Origin: Amoeboradix gromovi
Lineage: Eukaryota > Sanchytriomycota > Sanchytriomycetes > Sanchytriales > Sanchytriaceae
Length of the DNA: 26,799 nucleotides
Direction of reading: 5' to 3'
Assembly: GCA_018985225.1 (NCBI GenBank)
Contig: JADGIF010000052.1
Span: 1-26,799, forward strand
Shown: piece after piece, positions 10,207 to 19,400 of the stretch
How positions within the stretch are numbered: the first letter of the stretch is position 1
Layout of the letters: each line of letters opens with the position of its first letter
Translations under genes and position numbers: made by a program
The notes under the pieces: model-generated
What the model saw: only the letters and a program-made list of their open reading frames with translations
The model's database searches: none
Told to the model about the DNA's origin: nothing

Positions 10207-10533
10207 ATGGAAATATCTTTTTTATTAAACCCTCGGCTCAATTGCTATAAGTGCTCAAAATCTTTCAAAAAGCCTTGCAGCTTGTATCGACATGAGCGAA
10301 ATGTACATGCAGATCGTTTCACATGCAAGTTTTGCTTAAAACGAATCAAAGCTATGGGCAGACCCGATGCTTTACGGGCGCATTTATACCGGTGCAAGCA
10401 ATTTTTAAGTAGCAGCAATGCCTGTACTAAAATCGAACTTAACGATGAGATTGAGGAAGTTTCCTCTATAGTATTTAAAAAATCCGGGTTTGACAAAAGA
10501 ACTGGGTTAAGTCAACAGTTCGATTTGATTTGA
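10207..10533 (+). CDS. Small two-finger C2H2-type zinc-finger protein, 108 aa
   Basis: Finger 1 is C-YK-C with H-ERNV-H after 12 residues; finger 2 is C-KF-C with an insert and H-LYR-C, so it ends in His/Cys. Spacing and linker match the protein at 812-1058, suggesting paralogues, but this copy has no intron at the equivalent place between the fingers. The C-terminal 45 residues are acidic then polar without a known motif. The start is the first in-frame ATG (10207); the frame is open upstream to 10150 without an ATG. AATAAA lies 13 bases after the stop. Probably a nucleic-acid-binding protein, target unknown. Confidence 0.65.
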   Translation: MEISFLLNPRLNCYKCSKSFKKPCSLYRHERNVHADRFTCKFCLKRIKAMGRPDALRAHLYRCKQFLSSSNACTKIELNDEIEEVSSIVFKKSGFDKRTGLSQQFDLI

Positions 10534-10718
10534 AGAATTTAAGAAAATAAATCTATTAAAGGTATTGAAGTTATTTTTATATAAAGCTGATGAATCTTAT
10601 TGGATAAACCATTTATCGAGAATACATCTTTTTTGGTATACATACTCTTCTTTTCTAGATAGTCTAATGGGATAAAAACGCGATGTCCCCGCTATTTATT
10701 AATGACAAGTAGTTCTAA

Positions 10719-10925
10719 ACCTGCGATCCCGAACATATAGGATCTAAAGAAATAACAACAGATACAGCATATCATCGACATTGTGAAACTGGTGTGGATA
10801 GAGATCATATTGCAGCAAGAAATAGATATCAAAAGTATATACCCTAATTCAATCCCGCCACAGGGTACTAAAAGCTCGAGAAACCACTGTAATGGAGAAA
10901 TTAATTTCTCTGAAATTGCGTCTTT
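10719..10925 (+). pseudogene. Fanzor C-terminal relic, family B
   Basis: Frame 10719-10847 encodes a degenerate first ribbon half (TCDPEHIGSK), one Cys of the second pair (HRHCETG) and the RuvC-III block VDRDHIAARN followed by RYQKYIP and a stop. The block is very close to DRDHMAARN of the relic at 5247. Similarity continues about 75 bases beyond the stop ('ttcaatcccgcc'). Two stops lie just upstream of 10719. The rest of the gene is absent. Confidence 0.7.
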
Positions 10926-11722
10926 TAAACCGTTTGGCATTTAAAATATTATTTTTTTTCTCTCCGTCTTAAAGAAAATGCCACATCGGTCTGAGGACTA
11001 CAAAGAGACTGAGTCTTCCTACATTACTAGCAAATATTTTCCTAAAACATTCAGCAGACGCCCAACTATATAAAGCTGCCTTGGACTCTAAAGTTTGTAC
11101 AAGTGGAACAATTCACAGTTTTAACGGGTCAGTCCGTTAAATTTAATCTGTACAGAAAGATTTTAAACACCTTTTTGACTAAGAATGTACCTCGTGACTA
11201 AGGATACACACCAACATGAAATAGCGGGGAAACGACACTAGTCGTCAGATAAGGTGTTCAAGAAAAGAATTTGAAGGGAGCATAAGCGTTTAGAAGATTA
11301 AAAAGTTGAAATTAAAGGCTATCTCATCATTGCATAAGCTCTGTGCACATAATATGGCTTCATGTTCTGTTGGGCTTTTAATGGCCATCACTAGACTATA
11401 TCACTTTCTGGTGAGGTGCTTTCCCTTATTATTTCCTGCTTTCATCCTATTGGTATTTGTACCCGATATTTTCTCATAGTTGTCTATCAGTAGAATAAAT
11501 TTCATGTCTTTCTGTTCAATTTAGTACCCTGGATAACAGCCTTTTCCCACTGACCATGCGCAGTGTCTGGATCTAAACCACGGAGAACGTAAATGTGAAC
11601 ATTCACGTGACATACAAACGTCACTCTTTCGGCAATGCACAGGGCATCTAATTCGATGTTTATTTCCCTCTTGCAATATTTTTCAATCCCTCCTGTCTAA
11701 CTTTCATACAGCAAGTCCTCTT
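10926..11722. other. Gene-poor stretch with unassigned short frames
   Basis: At 10968-11035 the plus strand (cgtcttaaagaaaatgcc...) resembles the start of the family A tail (cgtctaagaaaatgcacc...), so a very decayed relic may lie here; this is weak. On the minus strand a 64-codon frame without ATG (11502-11696) encodes a coding-like peptide, followed by two shorter frames (to about 11290) that I cannot assign. No complete gene model can be built, even allowing 19-20 nt introns. Confidence 0.35.
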
Positions 11723-12030
11723 TATGGGACACCAAATGTAAAAACAAGACCAAGTCGTCTTTAAAGGAGGTGCTCCATAAGGAGGAAATACTATTATTAA
11801 TAAAAATCCTTCTTCTTTCACACCAATTCTTTTTCATTAATGCCATTCCTCTCTTTAAAATAAAACAAGATGACCCAATATCTCTTTCAAGTAAGGTCTT
11901 TGAGTATCTAAGCAAAGGTGCATTTTCTTAGACGATACTCTTTATCTGTTCCATTTCTTTTTCTTCTTACCACCTTTCGTATAACTTATTTTTTGTTTTC
12001 TCTTCTTCTTGTAATCATTGTTTCTAAGAT
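11723..12030 (-). pseudogene. Fanzor C-terminal relic, family A
   Basis: Minus-strand copy of the family A tail. EYRLRKCTF is followed by a one-base deletion in the second Cys codon region, then LLERDIGSSCFILKRG with the RuvC-III Asp, the basic segment and SLWSTSFKDDLV. The TAG stop found in other copies is TTG here, so the frame runs on to 11697. A basic Lys/Arg-rich stretch extends upstream to about 12030, aligning partly with the copy at 26041. The relic lies directly downstream of the SMP-30-like gene, whose stop is at 12099. Confidence 0.7.
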
Positions 12031-12098
12031 TTTGATGGATGAAAAGCTTTTACACTAAAACAATTTACTTCAATATGATATCACCTATGTTAAAACAA

Positions 12099-13214
12099 TT
12101 ATTCTTTATTAAACATTACCAAATCATGCAGCCGTGGCACAAATGGAAGCATAGTTTCCTGGTTAGTAAACTCTGATTGTTTTTTCTGCAGTTTTCTTCT
12201 GTAAGTAAAAGATCTATGCACAAATAAAATTATCAACATAATCAGTGCACTCAAACCAACAGTCAGTCCTATAATTAGGCCAAGCTCCAAATTTGACTGC
12301 TGACTCTGCTGAGTTTCATCAACTAGCCGCCTCAGCTTAACTTGTTCAAGTCCATCAGCATCCACGTCAAAAACGTCTATGCATCCCAACCCTTGACCAT
12401 ATTCAGATTCGCATCGTCCCACGACAAACAAAGTCTTGTTAATAATCTCCAGATTTGCGGGATTATTAAACGAGATATTGATATTTCTTTCTAGAAGAGT
12501 ATCTAGAAATATTGATACTCTTCCTGCACCATTTCTAGTAGTGTACAGTCTGTTGGTTGCATCAAACCGAATTCCATCCACATCTATATGTCCTGAGTTA
12601 TCAAGAGTGTTGAAGTCTACAACAAGGTCCTTCGAGCTCAAGTCGATGCCGCTATTTTTAAACTTGAATTTATAGATTTTATTAGAGCTTGGGGTGCTAT
12701 TAGTGTTGAATGCTTCCGTGACGTATAGAAACTGACCATCAGGATGAACAGCAATGCCATTAGTTCTGCCCATATGAGCAAGTACTTTTGATCGGCCTAA
12801 TTTATCACACATCCATATCTGCCCATCTCCAATTTTTGTATATGGTGTATACTTTTGGCCGCTTACGAATATGTTATTCTCATGCAATACTATATCGTTA
12901 CTCATCCCATTAATTCCATCTGGATGCTTGCAAAACTCTTTAAATCCACCATCATATTTGTATATCTTATTTTCAGTTACTTCTATGGCATAGAAAACAT
13001 CGTTCCCGGCCCATTTGATGCCATTAAAAAAGTGCGATGAATTCTTTGAACGGAAATTTTGATGGTTTGTGGATAAGATCTCGGCGGTACTCATATGGCC
13101 ATTTGTAGCAAATAAAACACCTGTAGGATCTACACCAGCACCCTCAATAAATGATCCAAACGTAGAATTTGATTTATCAATGAATACTATTGCACAAATT
13201 AGAGAAAATATCAT
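12099..13214 (-). CDS. SMP-30/gluconolactonase-like beta-propeller, C-terminally membrane-anchored
   Basis: 371 residues, no intron. A short hydrophobic N-terminus (MIFSLICAIVF) suggests a signal peptide. The body has repeated propeller-type strands of the SMP-30/strictosidine-synthase-like superfamily: FFNGIKWAGNDVFYAIE, MSNDIVLHENNIFVSG, GIAVHPDGQFLYVTEAF, HIDVDGIRFDATNRLY and NPANLEIINKTLFVVG. These loops carry the Asn and Asp residues that bind a metal in this superfamily, but which are catalytic cannot be assigned here. Near residues 308-333 there is one clear membrane helix (LGLIIGLTVGLSALIMLIILFV), then a basic cytoplasmic tail. The predicted topology is propeller outside, tail inside; most SMP-30 proteins are soluble. 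AATAAA sits three bases before the stop. The substrate is unknown; a lactonase or hydrolase activity is possible. The ATG at 13214 lies beside the Fanzor relic on the other strand. Confidence 0.85.
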   Translation of the reverse strand: MIFSLICAIVFIDKSNSTFGSFIEGAGVDPTGVLFATNGHMSTAEILSTNHQNFRSKNSSHFFNGIKWAGNDVFYAIEVTENKIYKYDGGFKEFCKHPDGINGMSNDIVLHENNIFVSGQKYTPYTKIGDGQIWMCDKLGRSKVLAHMGRTNGIAVHPDGQFLYVTEAFNTNSTPSSNKIYKFKFKNSGIDLSSKDLVVDFNTLDNSGHIDVDGIRFDATNRLYTTRNGAGRVSIFLDTLLERNINISFNNPANLEIINKTLFVVGRCESEYGQGLGCIDVFDVDADGLEQVKLRRLVDETQQSQQSNLELGLIIGLTVGLSALIMLIILFVHRSFTYRRKLQKKQSEFTNQETMLPFVPRLHDLVMFNKE

Positions 13215-13600
13215 GGTTCAAGGATAAACGACGACTTGCAATGCTTACTTTGATTGGTGATGTCATGAATTCGGAGATAAACGCAAAAGTTCAATCTGAA
13301 GTCCTCTGGTTAATCGGGAATCTAGTACTTCATAATGTAGATAACCTAGGCAGGTCTGTTATAATACAAAAGAAGTTAAGTATAGATACTAAACAAGAAA
13401 TAGGCAAGATGCTTCGGCTTCTACGGCAATGGAGGCCAGTAAAGTAGCTTTTCAAGGGCTCGTAGGGATCCAACGCTTGACTGGTGCACTCACAGTGATA
13501 TAACTGTGGATCAAGATGCGAACGCGTGCTTTAACAATTCTCATATTGTACAAGATATGTTCATAAATTATGAAGGAACTGAATTGCAAAGAAATTAAAT
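13190..13600 (+). pseudogene. Probable Fanzor relic, TnpB/IS607-type C-terminal half
   Basis: Two overlapping frames. The first (13190-13447, no ATG until 13241) reads KVQSEVLWLIGNLVLHN... then SIDTKQEIGKMLRLLRQW. This resembles the TnpB region where an 'IliGn' strand is followed by the helix that precedes the zinc ribbon; an armadillo-like repeat is the alternative reading. The second (13441-13597) reads LDWCTHSDITVDQDANACFNN, comparable with the C-x-x-C...DRDxNAAxN RuvC-III block with one Cys and the Arg changed. The two are one frameshift apart and the first ribbon half is missing. It overlaps the SMP-30-like start codon by 25 bases at its left edge. The assignment rests on motif order only. 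Confidence 0.4.
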
Positions 13601-13844
13601 TGTTAAAAGGCTTTATCTAAGAGTATATATCATACGTTGCGAGGTCTTTGTACTTGGTTACATCTTTACCGACATTTGCTTCAATACGTTTGTACCAGTC
13701 TTTGTAGTGCACCCGAAAAATGTATGAAAATATGGTTTAAATTTAAAGTTTATCTGTTACGGCAAGAGGGCTCTAAAATTTAGTTATTTTAATTACTCCA
13801 TTGCCTCTAAACAGCATAAAAGAAATCGATTTAAACTTTACTCG
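13601..13844. other. Upstream region of alcohol dehydrogenase with an unassigned minus-strand frame
   Basis: The minus-strand frame 13617-13736 (39 codons, no ATG) includes HYKDWYKRIEANVGKDV and looks like the real C-terminal end of some protein, but nothing upstream joins to it. It may be a gene fragment. The remainder is AT-rich 5' flank of the gene at 13845. Confidence 0.3.
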
Positions 13845-15086
13845 ATGAACACAGCAGCTCAAATATTTCAAAGTAAATCTGATCCAGTTGATACCTCTAC
13901 TTCAACTAAGAGCAAAACAGCAGCTAATGAGAAGATGGAAGCCTTGGCCTGGTTTGGTACTGAGGACATTCGACTTGTAAAGGTTGAAAAGCCTTTGATC
14001 ACTGACCCCACAGACGCTATTGTGAGAGTGACGAAATCCACAATCTGCGGAAGTGATTTGCATCTATACACAAATGAGATAAAAGATATGCGACCATATG
14101 ATATCGTAGGCCATGAAGCTTGTGGTGTAGTAGAAAGTATTGGTAAACAAGTCAAAAACGTCAAAGAGGGCCAAAGGGTGGTCATTTCCTTTGCAGTGTC
14201 TTGCGGTGAATGCAGTTACTGCAAAAGAGGTGAGACTTCTGGTTGCGACACTACGAATCCCTCTAGGTTGATGGAGAAGATGTACGGCCACCGAACTGCT
14301 GGTATTTTGGGCTACTCTCATCTGTTGGGTGGCTATTCAGGATGCCAAGCTCAATTTGTTCGAGTTCCATTTGCTGATGTTGACTTGTTGCCTATACCTG
14401 ATCAGGTATCCGACGACAAGGCTCTTTTTCTCAGTGATGTGTTGTGTACCTCTTACCATGCAACCGAACTTTGCAGTGTCAAGGAAGGCGATGTTGTTGC
14501 TATATGGGGCTTGGGTCCTATTGGGTTGCTGGCTGCTAAATGGTGCCAGATAAAGAAAGCAAAGCGAGTAATTGGTATTGATGGAGTTGATTATAGACTT
14601 CAGATGGGATTGAACGAGCTAGGTATTGAAATTATCGATTTTACCAAGGATAATGTTTGTGAGCTGCTTGGAAAAATGGTACCTGGTGGTGTAGACTGTG
14701 CTATAGATGCTGCAGGATTCAGGTACACAACGAGTACTACTCATAAGATTGAGAGAGCACTGAATTTGGAAACAGACTCTTGTGACGTATTAACTGAATG
14801 CATCACTGGTTTACGAAAATACGGTAGGCTATCAATTATTGCAGACTATGCGGGATACACAAACCACTTTCCGATTGGGGCTTTTATGGAGAAACACTTG
14901 AGTTGTGCAGGCGGACAGTGCCCTGTTCAAGCGGTGTGGCACAAGTGTTTAGAGTATATCCTATCGGGCGATATGGATCCAACATTCATCGTAACTCATA
15001 CAGGTACATTGAAGGATGGCCCAGAGTTATATTCAAAGTTCCACAAAAAGGAAGACGGAATTATTAAAGTGATACTAAGTACGTAA
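13845..15086 (+). CDS. Zinc-dependent alcohol dehydrogenase (MDR family, formaldehyde-dehydrogenase-like)
   Basis: 413 residues, no intron. NAD(P)-dependent oxidoreductase of the medium-chain dehydrogenase family, probably acting on an alcohol or aldehyde; the substrate cannot be read from sequence. Catalytic zinc ligands: Cys68 (TICGSDLH) and His90-Glu91 (GHEACG). Structural zinc: Cys120, Cys123, Cys126 and Cys134 with classic C-x2-C-x2-C-x7-C spacing. Rossmann motif GLGPIGLLAAKW near residue 220. The closest family shape is the fungal group beginning 'MEALAWFG...DIRLV', related to glutathione-independent formaldehyde dehydrogenases. Relative to that start (Met31) there is a 30-residue Ser/Thr-rich N-terminal extension, so initiation at Met31 is an alternative. 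AATAAA lies nine bases after the stop. Confidence 0.9.
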   Translation: MNTAAQIFQSKSDPVDTSTSTKSKTAANEKMEALAWFGTEDIRLVKVEKPLITDPTDAIVRVTKSTICGSDLHLYTNEIKDMRPYDIVGHEACGVVESIGKQVKNVKEGQRVVISFAVSCGECSYCKRGETSGCDTTNPSRLMEKMYGHRTAGILGYSHLLGGYSGCQAQFVRVPFADVDLLPIPDQVSDDKALFLSDVLCTSYHATELCSVKEGDVVAIWGLGPIGLLAAKWCQIKKAKRVIGIDGVDYRLQMGLNELGIEIIDFTKDNVCELLGKMVPGGVDCAIDAAGFRYTTSTTHKIERALNLETDSCDVLTECITGLRKYGRLSIIADYAGYTNHFPIGAFMEKHLSCAGGQCPVQAVWHKCLEYILSGDMDPTFIVTHTGTLKDGPELYSKFHKKEDGIIKVILST

Positions 15087-15438
15087 GTGCAGATTAATAA
15101 AACAATTTTTATTTCATTCATTGGTGTGGTTAGTACAGCCCAAGAAAAACGTGCTTCTGTTTCTTATCTTTTTTTATTCGGAAGATTGTATATAGTCATA
15201 CCGTCTAGTAGTAAAGAGGTATTGAGCCATTTATCATCTGAAAACTAGTAAAAAAAGCTCCTCCATCACCCCCAACTTTCCTTTTTATTAGTTCTTAAAA
15301 GACATTCAAATGGCTTGAAGATTTGACTCATTTTCGTTGTAACCCTTTATAGCATTGAGCAAGCCTGGTGTACCCTCAAGCATCATTAATATACCTGGTA
15401 GAATGTTTGAATAGATATTTTTGGATCCTCTTCTCCCT
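15087..15438. other. Intergenic stretch with an unassigned minus-strand frame
   Basis: The minus-strand frame 15306-15437 (43 codons, no ATG) reads in part NILPGILMMLEGTPGLLNAI and ends at TGA. It abuts the family A Fanzor relic at 15439 and could be a C-terminal gene remnant cut by that insertion. The protein family is not recognised. The rest is the 3' flank of the dehydrogenase. Confidence 0.3.
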
Positions 15439-15618
15439 CAGAGACCTCGTATATTTGAAAGAGATAGCGTGTCATCTTGTTTATTTTAAAGAGGGGATTG
15501 ACATTAATGAAAGAAAATTGGTTTGAAAGAAGGACTTTTATTAATAATAGTATTTCCTCCCTATGGAGTGCCTCCTTTAAAAACGACTTGGTCTAGTTTT
15601 TATATTTGGTGTCCCATG
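15439..15618 (+). pseudogene. Fanzor C-terminal relic, family A, short copy
   Basis: Starts abruptly at the codons for QRPRIFERD (RuvC-III Asp kept), with no zinc-ribbon cysteines. A one-base deletion follows SSC; after it the frame is clean through KENWFERRTF and SLWSASFKNDLV to the TAG. The block TTTTTATATTTGGTGTCCCATG ends the copy at 15618. By eye it is about 85% identical in DNA to the copy at 9041 over the last 130 bases. Confidence 0.75.
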
Positions 15619-15684
15619 AGGTTTGATACAAGGAATAACGAACTTCATTTTAAACTAGAAGAATGGTGGAAAAGTTTTTATTAT

Positions 15685-16315
15685 CTACAATATAATGCAC
15701 TTCTTAACCTTTGATTTCTTCTTTTGATCTGCGTCTGGGTCATTACTTCTAAACTTCCTAATTTCCCTAACTAAAGTATAATAACACTCATTGACATTGT
15801 TTCTTAACTTGGCGCTAGATTCAAAAAATTTGGAATTCCAAGTCTTTGCAAGATCTTTTCCTTCCTGAGTGCTAACCTGACGTTCACTTTCCATGTCACA
15901 CTTATTTCCCACCAAAACCACCGGAAAGTAACTTTGATCAACTACTCTTAATATTTGTTCATGGAACCCACTTGTCTCTTCAAACGTGCTTCTCTGTGTA
16001 ATTGAATAAACTAGTAAAAATCCATCTCCTGTTCTCATATATTGTTCCCTCATCGCGCTATACTACGTTATTTTATACATACTTCTTCTTGTCCTGCAGT
16101 ATCTAATATATCTAGTAATACTACTTCCTCGTCAACTACGCATTGCTTTCGGTAAGAATCTTCAATAGTTGGACTATATTAATAATAAAATACTCATATT
16201 CATCCTCAAATCGTGATAATATAAATTGTATGGTCAATGCTGATTTCCCTACACCTCCGCTTCCCACTGTTACAATTTTATACTTAATTACAGACTCTTC
16301 CTTTGCTCCACCCAT
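15685..16315 (-). CDS. Ras-family small GTPase
   Basis: Membrane-anchored GTP switch. Join complement(15685..16062, 16083..16173, 16194..16315), 196 residues. P-loop GSGGVGKS (residues 18-25; canonical Ras has Ala where Ser19 is), effector region YDPTIEDSY (40-48), switch II DTAGQEEY (65-72, catalytic Gln69), NKCD and the SSAK guanine-binding motifs, a Lys-rich hypervariable tail and the CaaX box CIIL. A terminal Leu favours geranylgeranylation. Two 20-nt introns interrupt the effector loop (inside Asp41) and switch II (before Tyr72); both must be removed to give these invariant motifs, making this the clearest demonstration of the short introns. AATAAA lies two bases after the stop. Orthology among Ras, Rap and Rheb types needs a tree; the effector loop favours Ras proper. 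Confidence 0.93.
16063..16082 (-). other. 20-nt spliceosomal intron (Ras, second)
   Basis: Reads GTATGTATAAAATAACGTAG on the minus strand, phase 0, between DTAGQEE and YSAMREQ. Removal restores switch II exactly. Confidence 0.95.
16174..16193 (-). other. 20-nt spliceosomal intron (Ras, first)
   Basis: Reads GTATTTTATTATTAATATAG on the minus strand, phase 2, splitting the Asp codon of YDPTIEDSY. Removal restores the Ras effector loop. Confidence 0.95.
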
Positions 16316-16426
16316 CGTTTCAAAATCTGAACAAATTTGTCGGCTGAAATAAGAAAACGCATTAAAAGAAAGGATAGCATGGAACCGAGGCCAAGACTTT
16401 TCATTTATTTTAACAAATATTATTTA

Positions 16427-19400
16427 CTAAATATTCTGCTGCTCATTATCAATCAACTCATATACATGTGTCTTGTTCATTTCTCGATTATATTCGCTCT
16501 CTAGCATCATCAAGATTTTTTTCTTTGACATCTCACCTTCTCTCATAAACATTCGTATGCTTTCTATGAGCCGGTCATCAGGTATTGCTCCAACCTCATC
16601 ACTCACGTACGGCTGCCTTTTTCTGACCATGGATGCTCTTGGTGATGGATTTGCTCGGAGCTGATCTCCCAACATGGGGCTCGCCATCATGGGACTGGAG
16701 TACATTGACATTCGTGGTGTATCTTGTCGCGGTGAGGCTGCAACAAATGGCGAGTACATAGTAGACATTCTTGGATTAGAATTAGTCACATTTTGCACAT
16801 CTGCAGGCGCATCTACAAACCAGCTAGCTTCTCTGCTATGTTTAAATAACTGCGGTCTTTGTTGTAACAGCTCATTTACCTCATTTGAATATTCCTGCCA
16901 TGTCTTGTGAGGTATCTGATTTATATCAAAAGTATCCACCTGCTTGCTAATTATTTGCTGTTTACCACCCTCTCCCAAGATCACTCGAGTAGTTCCCCAG
17001 CTAAAATCGTCAAAATGCCAAAAACTATACACTGGTAACATCAAATTGAATACCGGAATTGCGATTATGTAAATTAGCATCCACCCAATATGCTGGAAGT
17101 CTCTCTTAATTATGAATATTAAGGCCTGCAATCCATAGATGGCAGCTAACAAAATAAACGAAATGACAGGGAACAATCCTGGAGTTCCAAAGACATAGTC
17201 GTAAATTATCCTAGAAATCAAGTACATCAAATAAACAACACCTATAGGTCCTACAACAGTACTTATCAAATCAATAAATACGATAAAGCGCATGCTAAAA
17301 CAGCAAAAACCGCATAAACTATCAATCCAAATCAATTCTGCCAAATTATGGACTGTGCTGTTAATCCACCTACGTCTCTGGGATTTTAATATGGACCATT
17401 TATCAGGAGCATTAGTTAGGCACTGGCTATTACTAACAAATACCATTTTACTATATGGAAAATACTTCAGCATAAGCTACGTTAGTCTCAAATACTGTTG
17501 TTAGGTATCTATCCTCTCCCAAAGATAGCAAATTCTTTTTATGAAGTGTGTCAACCTGATTATTTCCATAATCCTCGATAATCTGATTGTTAACTAATAA
17601 CGGCTTACCTCCCGTACTAGATCCAGCAGCAATAACTGGGCTTCGAATTCTGTACATGCAGAAACAGCCAGGAAGACAAGTTACGCTTCCAAACATGCTT
17701 TCAAATGCTTTGCTTAAGTGATGACTAATGTAGTACTCATAAACCTGAATCATCGTAATAACGGATTGATTTTCGTTGCTGATTCTTGTTTCGCCACAGC
17801 ATCCCATAACTGATGCGTCAAAGTTCATTCTGGCGACTAATGGAGTTAGCGAGTCCTTAAGTATCTCAGTATCTGCGTCTACCATCAGTACTAGTTCATA
17901 AAGATTCGGATCAACACCGATAGTGTTCTGAATGTTGTGATATATCTCTAACTCTAATGGACTCATCGGCGTCTTGTAAATAACCTTATTTAGAAACCTC
18001 ATCAAAATCATTTGAGAGTCCCTTTTACCTCTGTTTCCAGGCTTTATACGTTCATTTAGTCTACCGCACTTAACCACAACTATGAAAGGTACAAGGTGGC
18101 CTTTTACTCCGTACAAACCGCTGAATACTTTGCCCATGTTATGTTGCTTACTGCCTTCCCCTATACTTACGAAACTTAACGGTTCAGTAGCTGCATCCAC
18201 ATCTGTACTTACTCCCAATATGTCTAATACTATTTGTGGTGTAGTTCTATCGTTTCCACTTCCCATTACTAAGCCGTCGCAAATCAAGAATAGTAATTTG
18301 TGTTGATCGCTGTATTTACAATTAGCACAGCTATCAATAGTTCTTCTTATGCTTTCTTCACCTTCGCTATAACAAGGAATTTGGATAATTGTGTATTTGT
18401 GTATTTCTTCAGGATTACTAGTCAACGCACTTCGTAAAGCAGCCAAAAACTTGATACCGATAATTAGTACTAGAAGTACAGAGGTTGTGAGCAGCAATAC
18501 ATTGCTCATAACACAAGGAATGCTCAATCTATCGTCTCTAACACCTACATAAAACAGATTATTAAAACACTGTTTGATGTTATTCTCATTTGCGTTCCAT
18601 TTCTGCATAAAATTGGAGTTATCGCTAAGGTCGGTACCAAAAGACTTCTGCAAATACTGAGTAACATCGCTACTAAAGAACTTGTAGTTTGGGTCAGTTG
18701 ATTTGTAGTTCCAAAAAGTCAAATCGTATACTTTTTTACTTATTATAACCATTTTGCGTGGTTCAGTGGCGTCCTTGAGGCTATTCACATACTGAGGTGC
18801 CCATGCTAGCTCTTTAACCCAGCGTTGTTTAGTTATAAAATTGTTAATAAAGGCACTTCCAAGAGCAGGGTTAGTAAGCCATCTCTTATGATGTTCAACA
18901 AATTTGGTAGCGTTCGTATCTGCGTACCGCGGTGGAGGTTCTAGAAACACAGCTTTATCCGTAGGTACGTTACAATATAGATTTGCTGGTCTAAACTGAA
19001 CTAGAGCAGAACTAACGTCCTTACCACCATACATTATCTTCATCCCTTTTGTGGTCTGAGAATGAACATAGTTCATATCATATATATCATTCAAGCTGTA
19101 TACCTTTCCATATGCGCTAACAATTTCATTGTTCAAAGTTAGCTCAAAGGGTGAATAGATATTTTGGAGAGGACAGATAAGTGGACCAAGGCCTACGATA
19201 AAAAAAAGGACTATCAGACTCATTAATAGTATAATCAAGCACAGCGCCACCTTTTCTCTCCAAGCTAACTGAACATCTCCTCTCTTCATTCTACCACAAA
19301 TTCGAATACAAAAGTCAGGAATAAAGAAAGTTAGCCCGTACACACAGCACAACCACCTTTTTCTTATCGTGGTTAACGGAACCTCTTCAATTTTTTCCTG

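Noticed and set aside
11501-11523. Candidate plus-strand intron GTCTTTCTGTTCAATTTAG
   Set aside because: The donor is GTC, not GTA; the block is CAATTTAG, not TAAYNTAG; and it joins no coding frames.
12480-12530. Inverted repeats around 'ctagaa' in the SMP-30-like gene
   Set aside because: Lies in coding sequence and is explained by AT-rich codons; no sign of a functional hairpin.
13491-13508. Short palindrome CACAGT-gatata-ACTGTG
   Set aside because: Only 6-base arms and inside the Fanzor-like relic frame; could be chance.
15392-15411. Candidate minus-strand 20-nt intron GTATATTAATGATGCTTGAG
   Set aside because: The TTAAT is far from the acceptor and the ending is TTGAG, unlike the seven supported introns; both flanking frames lack homology.
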